Below are positions 14,988-23,118 of a DNA stretch of 64,000 nt, in pieces. The translations under genes and the position numbers were made by a program. Positions within the stretch are counted from its first letter, which is position 1. Each line of letters opens with the position of its first letter. Under the pieces are notes generated by a model. The model was not told where the DNA came from. It saw only the letters and a list, made by a program, of their open reading frames with translations, and made no database searches. Source of the stretch: Bacillus sp. ZZV12-4809 (GTDB lineage: Bacteria; Bacillota; Bacilli; Bacillales; Cytobacillaceae); assembly GCF_009849585.1 (NCBI RefSeq), contig NZ_VCRN01000011.1, positions 103,314 to 167,313 on the forward strand, written 5' to 3'.

Positions 14988-16106
14988 ATGAATAAAGTAG
15001 TATATCTCGATTACAACGCAAGTACACCTTTGGCACCAGAGGTTGCAGATAATATGAATCCTTTTCTGACAGACTTTTACGGAAATCCTTCTGCGATGCA
15101 CTGGGCCGGGCAGCCGGTAAAAGATAAATTGAATGGTGCGAGAAAACAGGTATCTGACCTTCTGTCATGCTCACCTGAAGAGATTATTTTTACCAGTGGC
15201 GGAAGCGAAGCCAATAACTTGGCCTTAAAGGGCTATTTTTTCAAGCATCTGAATAGGGGCAAGCACATTATTACATCAAAAATAGAGCATCCTGCCGTTA
15301 TCGAGCCTTTACGATTCCTGGAGCGTTTAGGTGCCGAGATTACGATGGTAGATGTGAATGAGTACGGAATGGTTTCTCCCGGTGATATCGAAAAGGCCAT
15401 ACGGGAAGACACCATCCTGATCACTGTTATGCATTCAAACAATGAAGTAGGGACGCTTCAGCCAATAGAAGAAATAGGGGAAATCGCTAGGGAACATAAG
15501 ATCACATTCCATACCGATGCCTCCCAATCCCTAGGGAAGGTGCCTGTTGATGTCAATCGGCTGAAGGTGGATCTGCTCACCATTGCCGGCCATAAATTGT
15601 ATGCGCCGAAAGGGATTGGGGCTTTATTTATCAGAAAAGGCACAGAGCTTGAACCGCTGATCCATGGGGCAGGACATGAGTTCGGAATGCGTGCAGGAAC
15701 AGAGAACACATTGCTTGCAGCCGGGCTTGGCAAAGCATGTGAGTTAGCTGGTGAGCATGCTGCGGACGGCAGACTTGCAGACATAACGAAATATTTTTGG
15801 GGAGAATTGAAAGAGGCTTTTGGAGATCAAGTTGTTCTGAATGGACATGAAGAAAAACGGCTCCCTAATACCTTGAATGTCAGTTTTGTTAACCGAATTG
15901 GCCAGGACATTTTATCCGCCATACCTCAGCTTGCAGCCTCTACAGGGTCTGCGTGTCATGCAGGAAAAGTGGAATTATCTCCTGTTCTGAGGGAAATGGG
16001 GATTCCGGAGCACATAGGAATGGGTGCTGTTAGATTCAGTTTGGGGAGAAATACGACAAAAGAAGAGCTTGATCAAGTGATTTTCTGGCTGAAGAAAGTG
16101 ATTTAG
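14988..16106 (+). CDS. Cysteine desulfurase family protein (NifS/IscS-like)
   Basis: 372 aa from the ATG at 14988, which follows AGAAGGGGGGAAGGG. Fold-type I PLP enzyme features are all present: VYLDYNASTPLAPEV at the N-terminus, TSGGSEANNLALKG (phosphate cup), HTDASQSLGK, the PLP lysine in IAGHKLYAPKGIGAL, and the catalytic cysteine in STGSACHAGKVELSPVL. These enzymes release sulfur (or selenium) from cysteine or selenocysteine as a persulfide for Fe-S clusters, thiolated tRNA or other uses. There is no neighbouring iscU, thiI or mnmA gene, so the acceptor is unknown. Normal length. Confidence 0.88.
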   Translation: MNKVVYLDYNASTPLAPEVADNMNPFLTDFYGNPSAMHWAGQPVKDKLNGARKQVSDLLSCSPEEIIFTSGGSEANNLALKGYFFKHLNRGKHIITSKIEHPAVIEPLRFLERLGAEITMVDVNEYGMVSPGDIEKAIREDTILITVMHSNNEVGTLQPIEEIGEIAREHKITFHTDASQSLGKVPVDVNRLKVDLLTIAGHKLYAPKGIGALFIRKGTELEPLIHGAGHEFGMRAGTENTLLAAGLGKACELAGEHAADGRLADITKYFWGELKEAFGDQVVLNGHEEKRLPNTLNVSFVNRIGQDILSAIPQLAASTGSACHAGKVELSPVLREMGIPEHIGMGAVRFSLGRNTTKEELDQVIFWLKKVI

Positions 16107-16107
16107 A

Positions 16108-16641
16108 CTACTCAAATGAAAAGACATCAGCAATTTGCATTATATCACCTGATAAAATGCAATACATATCCTCCGGGCCGGTTTCAATAGCCATCTCCCG
16201 AATGAGGATGCCATCGAAGCCCTGCTTCATAAGACTTTTGCGGAAACCAGCATTAGCTTCATCTTTATTCAAAAGGATCGCCTTATCTTTCCAGCTGAGG
16301 GGTCTTTTTTTTGCGCTTGCGTAGTCACAATAAGGATCCCTTTCATTCATGAAAAGTTCATAGGAATCATACTCCTTTAAGCTTGGTTCATCCATATACA
16401 CTTTATAAATGAAACCGCGGATGGCCTTATCGTATTGGACCACTTTCGGTGTTCCATCTTCCCAGAACTCCGTATCTGATTTTTCGCAGACTGATTCTGT
16501 CCCAGTGGCAAATGGCCGGGCAGACTCCAAATCCGATGTACACCAGATCCCAAGTGTATCAAACTCCTGTATTGATGTTTGACCTGCAGGCTCTATTTGA
16601 AAGCGATCCAATTTCTTGATGGAACCGTAATAAACGATCAA
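16108..16641 (-). CDS. Unknown protein with possible ADP-ribosyltransferase-like fold
   Basis: About 177 aa. The start is set at TTG 16641, 8 bp after GGGAGG. The order of motifs is suggestive of the ART fold: IVYYGSIKKLDRF at the N-terminus (an H/Y-G-[ST] NAD-pocket pattern), GIWCTSDLESARPFAT (a strand then helix, like the G-x-Y-F-T...A..Y segment), a YKVYMDEP strand, and MKQGFDGILIRE near the end (the common GxDG turn). The catalytic Glu cannot be assigned. It is convergent with the cysteine desulfurase gene, one base apart. No toxin or immunity partner is visible. Treat as hypothetical. Confidence 0.55.
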   Translation of the reverse strand: MIVYYGSIKKLDRFQIEPAGQTSIQEFDTLGIWCTSDLESARPFATGTESVCEKSDTEFWEDGTPKVVQYDKAIRGFIYKVYMDEPSLKEYDSYELFMNERDPYCDYASAKKRPLSWKDKAILLNKDEANAGFRKSLMKQGFDGILIREMAIETGPEDMYCILSGDIMQIADVFSFE

Positions 16642-16751
16642 AACAAACACCTCCCTTTGTTAGGATGTGCAATATTTAATCATTTCATAAATCTGATTGT
16701 TTTTCTTTCTCCTTTTGGAAATGCTATAAGAAAAAGGAGGGACGTGTAGTG

Positions 16752-17759
16752 ATGAATGCTAATCAGAACTCTGCATTATCTTCGGCTGAGATAGCGCAGT
16801 TATGGTCGGGATATTTGAACAGCAGCATGAGTAAATGTATTTTCTTATATTTTTCATATACAGTTGAAGACCAGAAACTACAGTCCATGCTTCAGGAAGG
16901 TATTCAAATATCAGATGCACATTTACAGAAGCTGACTGGATTTTTTGAAAATGAGGGAATTTCCGTTCCATATGGATTCAAGGCTGAAGAGGATGTGAAT
17001 ACTGCTGCCCCAAAACTGTTCTCAGAGAATTTCTCTCTGCATTTCCTTTATAATTATGTCATGTTTGCAGTGAGTTTTTATGCATTGGCCAAAACATTCG
17101 CGGTTCGGCCAGATGTCGTTGAATATTTCAACAATTGCTTAAGACAAGTGAATGAGTATGAAACTAAACTCAAGAATATGTTGTTAGACAAACACCTGTA
17201 TATAAGATCCCCTCATATCATCCCGGTGAAAGGCCCTAGCTTTGTCGAAAGCAAAAAATTCATGGGTGGTATGTTCGGTGATAAAAGGCCGCTAAATGTC
17301 ATTGAAATTACAAATATACATTCCAATCTGAAGAGAAATGCATTGGGAAATTCGATCATGATCGGGTTTAGCCAGGTTGCCCGATCCAAGGAAGTTGGCC
17401 AGTTCATGGTAAGGGGAAGGGATATAGCCGCAAAGCATACAAAGGTATTTTCTCAAATGCTCGAGGAAAGCTATTTGCCTGCCAGCATGTCCTGGGATAT
17501 GGAAGTAACAGATTCCACAACCCCTCCCTTTTCAGATAAGTTGATGATGTTTATGACAACCTCGCTCATTGCCTTAAGTGCAGGGATATATGCAACAAGT
17601 GCTGCATCAAGTGCACGAAAAGATATATCGATTACCTTCATCCGCTTGTCAGCAGAAATCGCCAGCTATGCTGAGGACGGTGCAAAGATTCTGATTAAGA
17701 ATGGCTGGTTCGAGGAGCCGCCGCATCCGGCAGACCATGATGAACTGGCGAATAAATGA
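16752..17759 (+). CDS. DUF3231 family protein (two ferritin-like repeats)
   Basis: 335 aa, almost all helical. Two repeated halves, about 10-165 and 180-325, match the double DUF3231 arrangement found in many Bacillus genomes. Recurring features are the LW.GYLNSSMSKCIFLYF start and FMTTSLIALSAGIYATS. DUF3231 resembles ferritin-like and coat F bundles and is often linked to spores, with no proven activity. A strong AAAAAGGAGGGACG ribosome site precedes a GTG (16749) and ATG (16752) in tandem; ATG is taken. A 52-bp repeat array begins soon after the stop. Confidence 0.8.
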   Translation: MNANQNSALSSAEIAQLWSGYLNSSMSKCIFLYFSYTVEDQKLQSMLQEGIQISDAHLQKLTGFFENEGISVPYGFKAEEDVNTAAPKLFSENFSLHFLYNYVMFAVSFYALAKTFAVRPDVVEYFNNCLRQVNEYETKLKNMLLDKHLYIRSPHIIPVKGPSFVESKKFMGGMFGDKRPLNVIEITNIHSNLKRNALGNSIMIGFSQVARSKEVGQFMVRGRDIAAKHTKVFSQMLEESYLPASMSWDMEVTDSTTPPFSDKLMMFMTTSLIALSAGIYATSAASSARKDISITFIRLSAEIASYAEDGAKILIKNGWFEEPPHPADHDELANK

Positions 17760-17792
17760 GAGTCTTGCAGGAGAATGGCAGCCCGCCTGGCG

Positions 17793-18085
17793 TACAGATA
17801 TATGAGAGGAATAGGGACCAAATGGTGTGGGCTCGCGAAATGGTAGTTAATTGAGCGGAATAACGCCCAAAACTACGGATAGCCATACGAAATGGTAGTT
17901 AATCGAGGGGAATAATGCCGAAAACGACGGGTCGCTAAGCGAAATGGTAGTTAATCGATGGGAATAACGCCGAAAACGTCGGGTAGACAAGTGAAATGGT
18001 AGTTAATTGAGTGGAATAATGCCCAAAACCACGGATCCCCGAGCGAAATGGGAATTAATCAATCGGAATAACGCCGAAAAGGGCA
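17793..18085 (+). repeat. Tandem intergenic array 3, five 52-bp units
   Basis: Cores AGTTAATYGAGNGGAATAAYG start at 17845, 17897, 17949, 18001 and 18053, exactly 52 bp apart, with a degraded sixth copy in front. Each unit reads GAAATGGT-core-CC(G/C)AAAAC followed by a variable stretch. The core and flanks match array 4 at 27.4 kb and, more loosely, array 1. From 18085 to 18235 I see no gene or clear structure. Confidence 0.9.
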
Positions 18086-18252
18086 GCCACCCAAAAGAAT
18101 CGTTCATTTTCCGCGCTCATACCTGCCATCAGCCCGCACGGGGAACGCCAAAATCCATAATCAGCAACCCCCTAACTCTGAGCTTTTTCCGTGTAAAAAA
18201 ATATCCCCCCAACTATACTAAAGAAGAAATAACTATATGGGAGGAATCAGGT

Positions 18253-18951
18253 ATGCATATTGAAATGTGGACTGACTTCGCTTGACCGTTTTGCTATATT
18301 GTCAAAAGGCATCTGGAGGATGCCATTAAACAGATTAACCATCCAATCGAAGTGACGTACAGGTGTTTTGAGCTGGATCCGACGGCAGAGCGGGATATTC
18401 AGGATAACATGTATGAAAAATTGGCGAAGAAATATGGGATGACGATTGAGCAGGCGAAAGCCAACACGAAAAACGTGGTGCAGATGGCGAGAAACGCAGG
18501 GCTCGTGTTCAACATGGATACGGTCATTCTCACTAACACGTTTGACGCGCATCGACTCACGATGTTTGCCAAAACAAAAGGAATAATGAAGGAAATGACT
18601 GAACGGCTGCTGCGTGCTTATTTTACTGATTCCAAACATATCGGGGATCCAGCGACATTAGCGCAGTTAGCAGAAGAAGCTGGTCTGGACCGGGAAGAAG
18701 CGGAACAGGTGCTTGCCGGCAGCGACTTTGCAGATGAAGTCCGCGCTGACGAGCAATTGGCTCAGCAGTACCGCATTACAGGGGTGCCGTTCTTTCTTAT
18801 TAATAAGAAGTACGCACTGAGCGGAGCACAGCCACCTGATATGATCGTACAAGCGCTTCAGAAGATTATTGCTGAGGATGAGATAACGGTATTAAATGAC
18901 AGCGGCGGGATGAGCTGTGATGATGACGGCTGTGAGATTCCGAAAAAATAA
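18253..18951 (+). CDS. FrnE/DsbA-family oxidoreductase with in-frame TGA at the active-site Cys (candidate selenoprotein)
   Basis: From ATG 18253 (GGGAGG 9 bp upstream) the text is MHIEMWTDFA, TGA at 18283-18285, then PFCYIVKRHLEDAI. It runs open for a further 221 codons to TAA. FrnE-like DsbA proteins begin [IV]W[ST]D[FY][VA]CP[FW]CY[IL]GK, so the TGA is exactly the first Cys of CxxC. The rest is intact: a helical insert (40-150), the cis-Pro loop ITGVPFFLINKKYALSGAQPP, and SCDDDGC at the end. Either selenocysteine is inserted (UxxC redox pair) or one base made a nonsense mutation. A suitable hairpin follows. If neither UGA nor a downstream start is read, the gene is dead. Confidence 0.75.
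18308..18324 (+). promoter_or_regulatory. Hairpin positioned like a bacterial SECIS element
   Basis: GGCATC-TGGAG-GATGCC: perfect 6-bp stem with a 5-nt loop that has G at its second position. The loop begins 28 nt after the TGA. This meets the loose published bacterial SECIS rule (a G in the first two loop bases, loop 16-37 nt from UGA). Chance occurrence cannot be excluded. Confidence 0.45.
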
Positions 18952-18962
18952 TTGGATTATAG

Positions 18963-18994
18963 AGAACCAGTCTGGAATGAGGCTGGTTCTTTTG
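18963..18994 (+). terminator. Terminator of the FrnE-like gene
   Basis: AGAACCAG/CTGGTTCT stem with a 12-nt loop and a short T run, 12 bp after the stop. Confidence 0.75.
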
Positions 18995-19084
18995 CGTACA
19001 GAAGCCCAACTTAATAAAACAACGTACCTTCTATTCTCATAGGCATATGATGTGGTGATAATTCTGTGAAGGGAATGACAAGTA

Positions 19085-19984
19085 TTGTATCATCCTTATG
19101 CGTTTTCCTATCCTTATTACCCGCAGCCTCATTCACCTGTGTATACTGATGAAATGTTAAGAAGCAATCAGGATCATTTTCAGCAGCTTTGTGAAACGGT
19201 TCTAGAAGGAGTCAAAAGGGAAGCTTCTGCACTTGAGCTGTACACGCAGCTGGCAGAGCATGCCCCGAATGAAGAGCACAAACAGAATATTATTCAGGTT
19301 ATAGAAGGAAAGAAAGTTCATCTGAACCATTTTTGCAATCTTTATTACAATTTAACAGGAAAAAAGCCCGAGTATCAGGTCGACTATGTAGCCATTGACC
19401 ATTACCGCGACGGTTTGCAGAGAGCGTATCAAATCGAAATGAAAGGGTACGAGGAGAACCAGAGGGGTTCCGTGCTTACTCAGCTTCCCCAGGTTCAAAA
19501 TGTATTCTTATGGGCTATGAGCGGAGAACAGGATAATGCCGCTCGATTGGTTTCACTGAATAATCGGGTGACAGATTTTGGTCCGCAGCCATTTGTTGTG
19601 GATATTGAGGAAGCAACCAAGAAAAATAACACCTTTCGGACAGCGCTTTGGACCGGGCAGCATTTGCAGCTGACCTTAATGAGCATCAATGTTGGCGAGG
19701 ATATTGGCCTTGAAATCCACCCGGAGCTTGATCAGTTCCTTAGAGTAGAAGATGGGGAAGGAATGGTCCAGATGGGGGACAGTCCTGACCGATTGGATTT
19801 TCAGCGGAAAGTAGCGGATGATTTTGCCATTTTCGTTCCGGCAGGCAAATATCACAATGTCATCAATACAGGCAACAAGCCGCTCAAGTTATATTCCATC
19901 TATGCGCCTCCGCAGCATCCTTTTGGAACAGTGCATAAAACAAAGGCAGAGGCCATGGCTGCCGAAAAAGAGCATCATCAATAA
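19085..19984 (+). CDS. Ferritin-like domain fused to a cupin domain
   Basis: 299 aa from a TTG start at 19085, with GAAGGGAATG upstream. The Tyr/Pro-rich N-terminus (YHPYAFSYPYYPQPHSPVY) precedes a helical bundle with rubrerythrin-like spacing (EGVKREASALELYTQLAEHAPNEEHKQNI, about 40-80). The C-terminal cupin (about 190-290) shows IGLEIHPELDQFLRVEDGEG and FVPAGKYHNVINTG, carrying the H/E and H metal ligands of cupin motifs 1 and 2. The bundle carries E/H ligands but not a full di-iron set that I can assign. Similar proteins occur in spore-formers; the role is unknown. Confidence 0.8.
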   Translation: MYHPYAFSYPYYPQPHSPVYTDEMLRSNQDHFQQLCETVLEGVKREASALELYTQLAEHAPNEEHKQNIIQVIEGKKVHLNHFCNLYYNLTGKKPEYQVDYVAIDHYRDGLQRAYQIEMKGYEENQRGSVLTQLPQVQNVFLWAMSGEQDNAARLVSLNNRVTDFGPQPFVVDIEEATKKNNTFRTALWTGQHLQLTLMSINVGEDIGLEIHPELDQFLRVEDGEGMVQMGDSPDRLDFQRKVADDFAIFVPAGKYHNVINTGNKPLKLYSIYAPPQHPFGTVHKTKAEAMAAEKEHHQ

Positions 19985-19985
19985 T

Positions 19986-20028
19986 AAAAAAAAGGAAAAG
20001 ACGAGATTCGGCTTTTCCTTTTTTTTAT
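19986..20028 (+). terminator. Strong intrinsic terminator
   Basis: AAAAAAAAGGAAAAG/CTTTTCCTTTTTTTT around a 10-nt loop; the A and T runs make it effective on both strands. Confidence 0.88.
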
Positions 20029-20089
20029 GAAAAATAGAATAAATTGACCATGTTTTGGGCACTAATCGAGGTATGACGATTTTTTCAGG

Positions 20090-20545
20090 ATGGTGCGTAA
20101 AGTGAAAAAAGAAAATAAAAACCTCTTTATAGCAGGCATAATACTCGGGCTGGGGTTTGTAGGGGCAATTGATGGCATCTTATTTCATCAGCTGCTGCAA
20201 TGGCATCATATGATTCTCAGCCCGAATATCAAACTCGAAATTTTTACAGATGGCTTATTTACGGCTTTATTTTCGGCGAAGCTGATTTGGGGCGGGATGA
20301 AGATTTTTCAGGATGCCCGCAAAAATGAATTGGGTACCAGCTGGAAGATATTCGCTGGCGGTATATTCATAGGGGGAGGAGCCTTTAATCTTGTTGAAGG
20401 CATTGTGGATCATCATATCCTTCAGGTTCACCGTGTCAGGCCATTGGCGGAAAATCCTTTATTGTATGATATGGCCTTTTTAGCTATTGGATTATTGCTA
20501 GTTATAATCGGATTGATGATAAAGAGGATGGAGAAGGAAGCATGA
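20090..20545 (+). CDS. DUF2243 membrane protein
   Basis: About 151 aa with four membrane segments. It has the DUF2243 signature pair of His clusters, GILFHQLLQWHHM after helix 1 and VEGIVDHHILQVHRVRP before helix 4, which would line up as metal or haem ligands. Function in the family is unproven. The ATG at 20090 has no clear ribosome site; GTG 20102 (five codons on) is preceded by AGGATGGTG and may be the true start. The next gene overlaps by 4 bases (ATGA), so the two are translationally coupled. Confidence 0.82.
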   Translation: MVRKVKKENKNLFIAGIILGLGFVGAIDGILFHQLLQWHHMILSPNIKLEIFTDGLFTALFSAKLIWGGMKIFQDARKNELGTSWKIFAGGIFIGGGAFNLVEGIVDHHILQVHRVRPLAENPLLYDMAFLAIGLLLVIIGLMIKRMEKEA

Positions 20546-21006
20546 TGAAAAAGGCTGGAAGCTTGATCAGTTTTATCCTTCTATTCTTAGGCTTTTTCTA
20601 TTTTTATACCAGTCAGAATCCTCATAATCAGACCGGTGCAGCAAATCACATGGCACATGGATTTGTGGAAATTCCAAAAGATATGGAGATTCCTGAGGTA
20701 AACTTAAGTGTAGCCCCGGATGGTCCTGATACATGGCTTTTAAAGCTGGATCTTCTTCATTTTGCCTTTGCTCCTGAAAAAGCGGGCGAGATAAAGCCAA
20801 GCTATAACGAGGGACATGCCCACTTATACATAAATGGCAAAAAAATAAGCCGCCTTTACGGAGAGTACTATCATTTAGGCAAACTGAAGGAAGGCAAAAA
20901 TGAAATTACTGTAACTCTTAATTCTAATAATCACGGGGCCCTAATGGCCGGGGGACAACCGGTTGGGGCAACCTCGGTTATTGAAGTGAATAAGAAGGAA
21001 GATTAG
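20542..21006 (+). CDS. Membrane-anchored/exported protein coupled to DUF2243
   Basis: 154 aa with one N-terminal hydrophobic helix (about 5-23) and an extracellular domain of about 125 residues. The domain contains EGHAHLYINGKKISRLYGEYYHLGKL and ITVTLNSNNHGALMAGG, a His-rich beta-sandwich pattern. The His, Met and acidic residues (NHMAHGF, EGHAH, NNHGALM) suggest binding of copper or another metal. ATGA overlap with the DUF2243 gene implies joint function, perhaps metal handling at the membrane. I do not recognise a characterised homologue. Confidence 0.7.
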   Translation: MMKKAGSLISFILLFLGFFYFYTSQNPHNQTGAANHMAHGFVEIPKDMEIPEVNLSVAPDGPDTWLLKLDLLHFAFAPEKAGEIKPSYNEGHAHLYINGKKISRLYGEYYHLGKLKEGKNEITVTLNSNNHGALMAGGQPVGATSVIEVNKKED

Positions 21007-21076
21007 GAGAAACCATAGTTTTGTCATGTGATGCGCGACAAAGTTGAGTTTCTCCTTTGTTGAGTTCGGCGGTTAT

Positions 21077-21102
21077 GTACTTTACCATTAGTAATAAAGT
21101 AC
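21077..21102. promoter_or_regulatory. Inverted repeat upstream of mtlA
   Basis: GTACTTTA (21077-21084) and TAAAGTAC (21095-21102) are perfect 8-bp arms around 10 bp, ending 22 bp before the mtlA start. It could be an operator or 5' RNA hairpin; whether MtlR binds it is not known. Confidence 0.5.
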
Positions 21103-21124
21103 TTATTTGAAAGGATGAGTGTAA

Positions 21125-23038
21125 ATGGCTCAATCTAATCTAAAAGTTGCTGTACAGAAGTTCGGTAATTTTCTGAGCTCGATGGTTATGCCGAATATCT
21201 CTGCTTTTATAGCATGGGGTCTGATTACAGCTTTATTTATACCTACTGGCTTCATTCCAAATGAAAGCCTTGCCAATATGGTAGGGCCAATGGTGACATA
21301 CTTGCTTCCATTGTTAATCGGTTACACCGGAGGTAAGCTTGTTCATGATCAGCGGGGAGCCGTTGTTGGTGCCATCGCGACAATGGGGGTTATTGCCGGG
21401 GCGGAAATCCCGATGTTCCTGGGCGCCATGGTGATTGGTCCTCTGGGCGGCTATGTTATTAAGAAAATTGACCAAATGATTGAAGGCCGAGTGCGTGCAG
21501 GCTTTGAAATGCTCGTGAACAACTTCTCAGCAGGAATTCTTGGAGCCGTTCTGGCCATCCTTGCATTCCTCGGAATAGGGCCTGCAGTGGATGAATTCAC
21601 AAGCTGGCTTGTAGCCGGTGTTGACTGGCTGATTGGCACAGGTCTTCTGCCACTGACAAGCATCTTGATTGAACCGGCAAAAGTGTTATTCCTGAACAAT
21701 GCCATTAACCACGGTGTTCTGTCACCAATTGGTGTTGAACAGGTAAAATCAACAGGTCAATCCATCCTGTTCCTGCTTGAAGCAAACCCAGGACCTGGTC
21801 TTGGTGTGCTGCTTGCTTACATGTTCTTTGGAAAAGGCAATGCCAAGAAATCGGCTCCAGGTGCCGGAATTATTCACTTCTTCGGCGGGATTCATGAAAT
21901 TTACTTCCCGTACATTTTAATGCGTCCGATGCTGATGATTGCTGTAATCCTTGGCGGAATGAGCGGTGTATTCACACTGGTTCTGTTAGGCGGCGGATTG
22001 TTCGCTCCTTCATCACCGGGAAGCATCATTGCCATTACCGCTGTAACACCTCATCATGCTAGTGCGTATATTGCGAACTTCGCAGCTGTGCTTGTGGCTG
22101 CTGCTGTATCATTCTTCGTTTCTGCCTTTATTATGAAAACAGGCAAGCAGGGTGAAGATGACATTGAAGAAGCAGCGAAAAAGATGCAGGAAATGAAAGG
22201 CAGGAAAAGCTCTGTTTCAAGCGTATTTGAAGGCGGAAACGCTGTAATGCCTGATAATGTTTCTAAAATCTATTTTGCCTGTGATGCGGGCATGGGCTCC
22301 AGTGCCATGGGTGCATCACTGCTGCGCAAAAAGGTGAAGGAAGCAGGCATGGACGTTGCCGTTACGAATACAGCAATCTCGAATCTTCCTGCAGATGCGC
22401 AAATCGTCATTACACAGGAAGAATTGACACCAAGGGCACGCCAGAAAGTGCCGAATGCATTCCATGTATCGGTTGATAACTTCCTATCAAGTCCGGAGTA
22501 TGATAAGCTGATCGACGCACTGCAGTTCCCGGCTAATTCGGAGCTGCACGAAATCGTTGAAGAGGCAGAGGAAAATGTTCCTGATGCGACGGATGAGGAA
22601 ATGGCGCATGAAGACGATTTATTGCGTCCGGAAAATATATTCCTGAACAAAGAGTTTGCAGATAAGGATGAAGCTATCCGATTTGCCGGAAGAGTGCTTG
22701 TGGATGCAGGATATGTGGAAGAAAGCTATATTGAAGCAATGATTGAACGCGATAACATCACATCTACGTATATGGGGAATGATGTAGCGATCCCTCATGG
22801 AACAGAAGAGGCCAAAAAGGCAGTCATTAAATCAGGCTTTACCGTTATCCAAGTTCCAAATGGCGTTGATTTTGACGGCCAAAAGGTTCGTCTGATCTTC
22901 GGAATTGCAGGAAAAGACGGCACACATCTTGAAATCTTATCAGGCATAGCGGTAACATGTTCTGACATGGATAATATCGAGAAGCTGGCTTCAGCTGAAT
23001 CCGTTCAGACCATCATGGATATTATCGGCAAAAAATAA
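21125..23038 (+). CDS. mtlA: Mannitol-specific PTS transporter EIICBA
   Basis: 637 aa, the same length as full three-domain MtlA proteins. The EIIC membrane domain (about 1-340) includes NNAINHGVLSPIGVEQ and GGIHEIYFPYILMRP. The EIIB domain (about 375-470) has the phosphorylated Cys386 in FACDAGMGSSAMGASLL. The EIIA domain (about 495-637) has His558 in VAIPHGTEEAKK. It brings mannitol in as mannitol-1-phosphate. Because EIIA is fused, no separate mtlF is needed, and none follows. It is first in an mtlA-mtlR-mtlD cluster. Ribosome site AAAGGATGAG. Confidence 0.96.
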   Translation: MAQSNLKVAVQKFGNFLSSMVMPNISAFIAWGLITALFIPTGFIPNESLANMVGPMVTYLLPLLIGYTGGKLVHDQRGAVVGAIATMGVIAGAEIPMFLGAMVIGPLGGYVIKKIDQMIEGRVRAGFEMLVNNFSAGILGAVLAILAFLGIGPAVDEFTSWLVAGVDWLIGTGLLPLTSILIEPAKVLFLNNAINHGVLSPIGVEQVKSTGQSILFLLEANPGPGLGVLLAYMFFGKGNAKKSAPGAGIIHFFGGIHEIYFPYILMRPMLMIAVILGGMSGVFTLVLLGGGLFAPSSPGSIIAITAVTPHHASAYIANFAAVLVAAAVSFFVSAFIMKTGKQGEDDIEEAAKKMQEMKGRKSSVSSVFEGGNAVMPDNVSKIYFACDAGMGSSAMGASLLRKKVKEAGMDVAVTNTAISNLPADAQIVITQEELTPRARQKVPNAFHVSVDNFLSSPEYDKLIDALQFPANSELHEIVEEAEENVPDATDEEMAHEDDLLRPENIFLNKEFADKDEAIRFAGRVLVDAGYVEESYIEAMIERDNITSTYMGNDVAIPHGTEEAKKAVIKSGFTVIQVPNGVDFDGQKVRLIFGIAGKDGTHLEILSGIAVTCSDMDNIEKLASAESVQTIMDIIGKK

Positions 23039-23045
23039 ACTTTAC

Positions 23046-23079
23046 GAATAGAAAAGCGTCCTTATGCGCTTTTCTATTC
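23046..23079 (+). terminator. Long hairpin between mtlA and mtlR
   Basis: A perfect 13-bp stem, GAATAGAAAAGCG/CGCTTTTCTATTC, with an 8-nt loop but no T run. It may be a weak terminator or an RNA-processing/stability element setting mtlR below mtlA. Confidence 0.6.
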
Positions 23080-23118
23080 CTCGTTTATCGTCACTAATTT
23101 TAGAAATGAGCTGATCTC

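Noticed and set aside
18007..18285. A 92-codon plus-strand frame overlapping array 3 and the start of the FrnE-like gene
   Set aside because: It begins inside a repeat unit without a ribosome site, and its end merely is the TGA-containing start of the FrnE-like reading frame.
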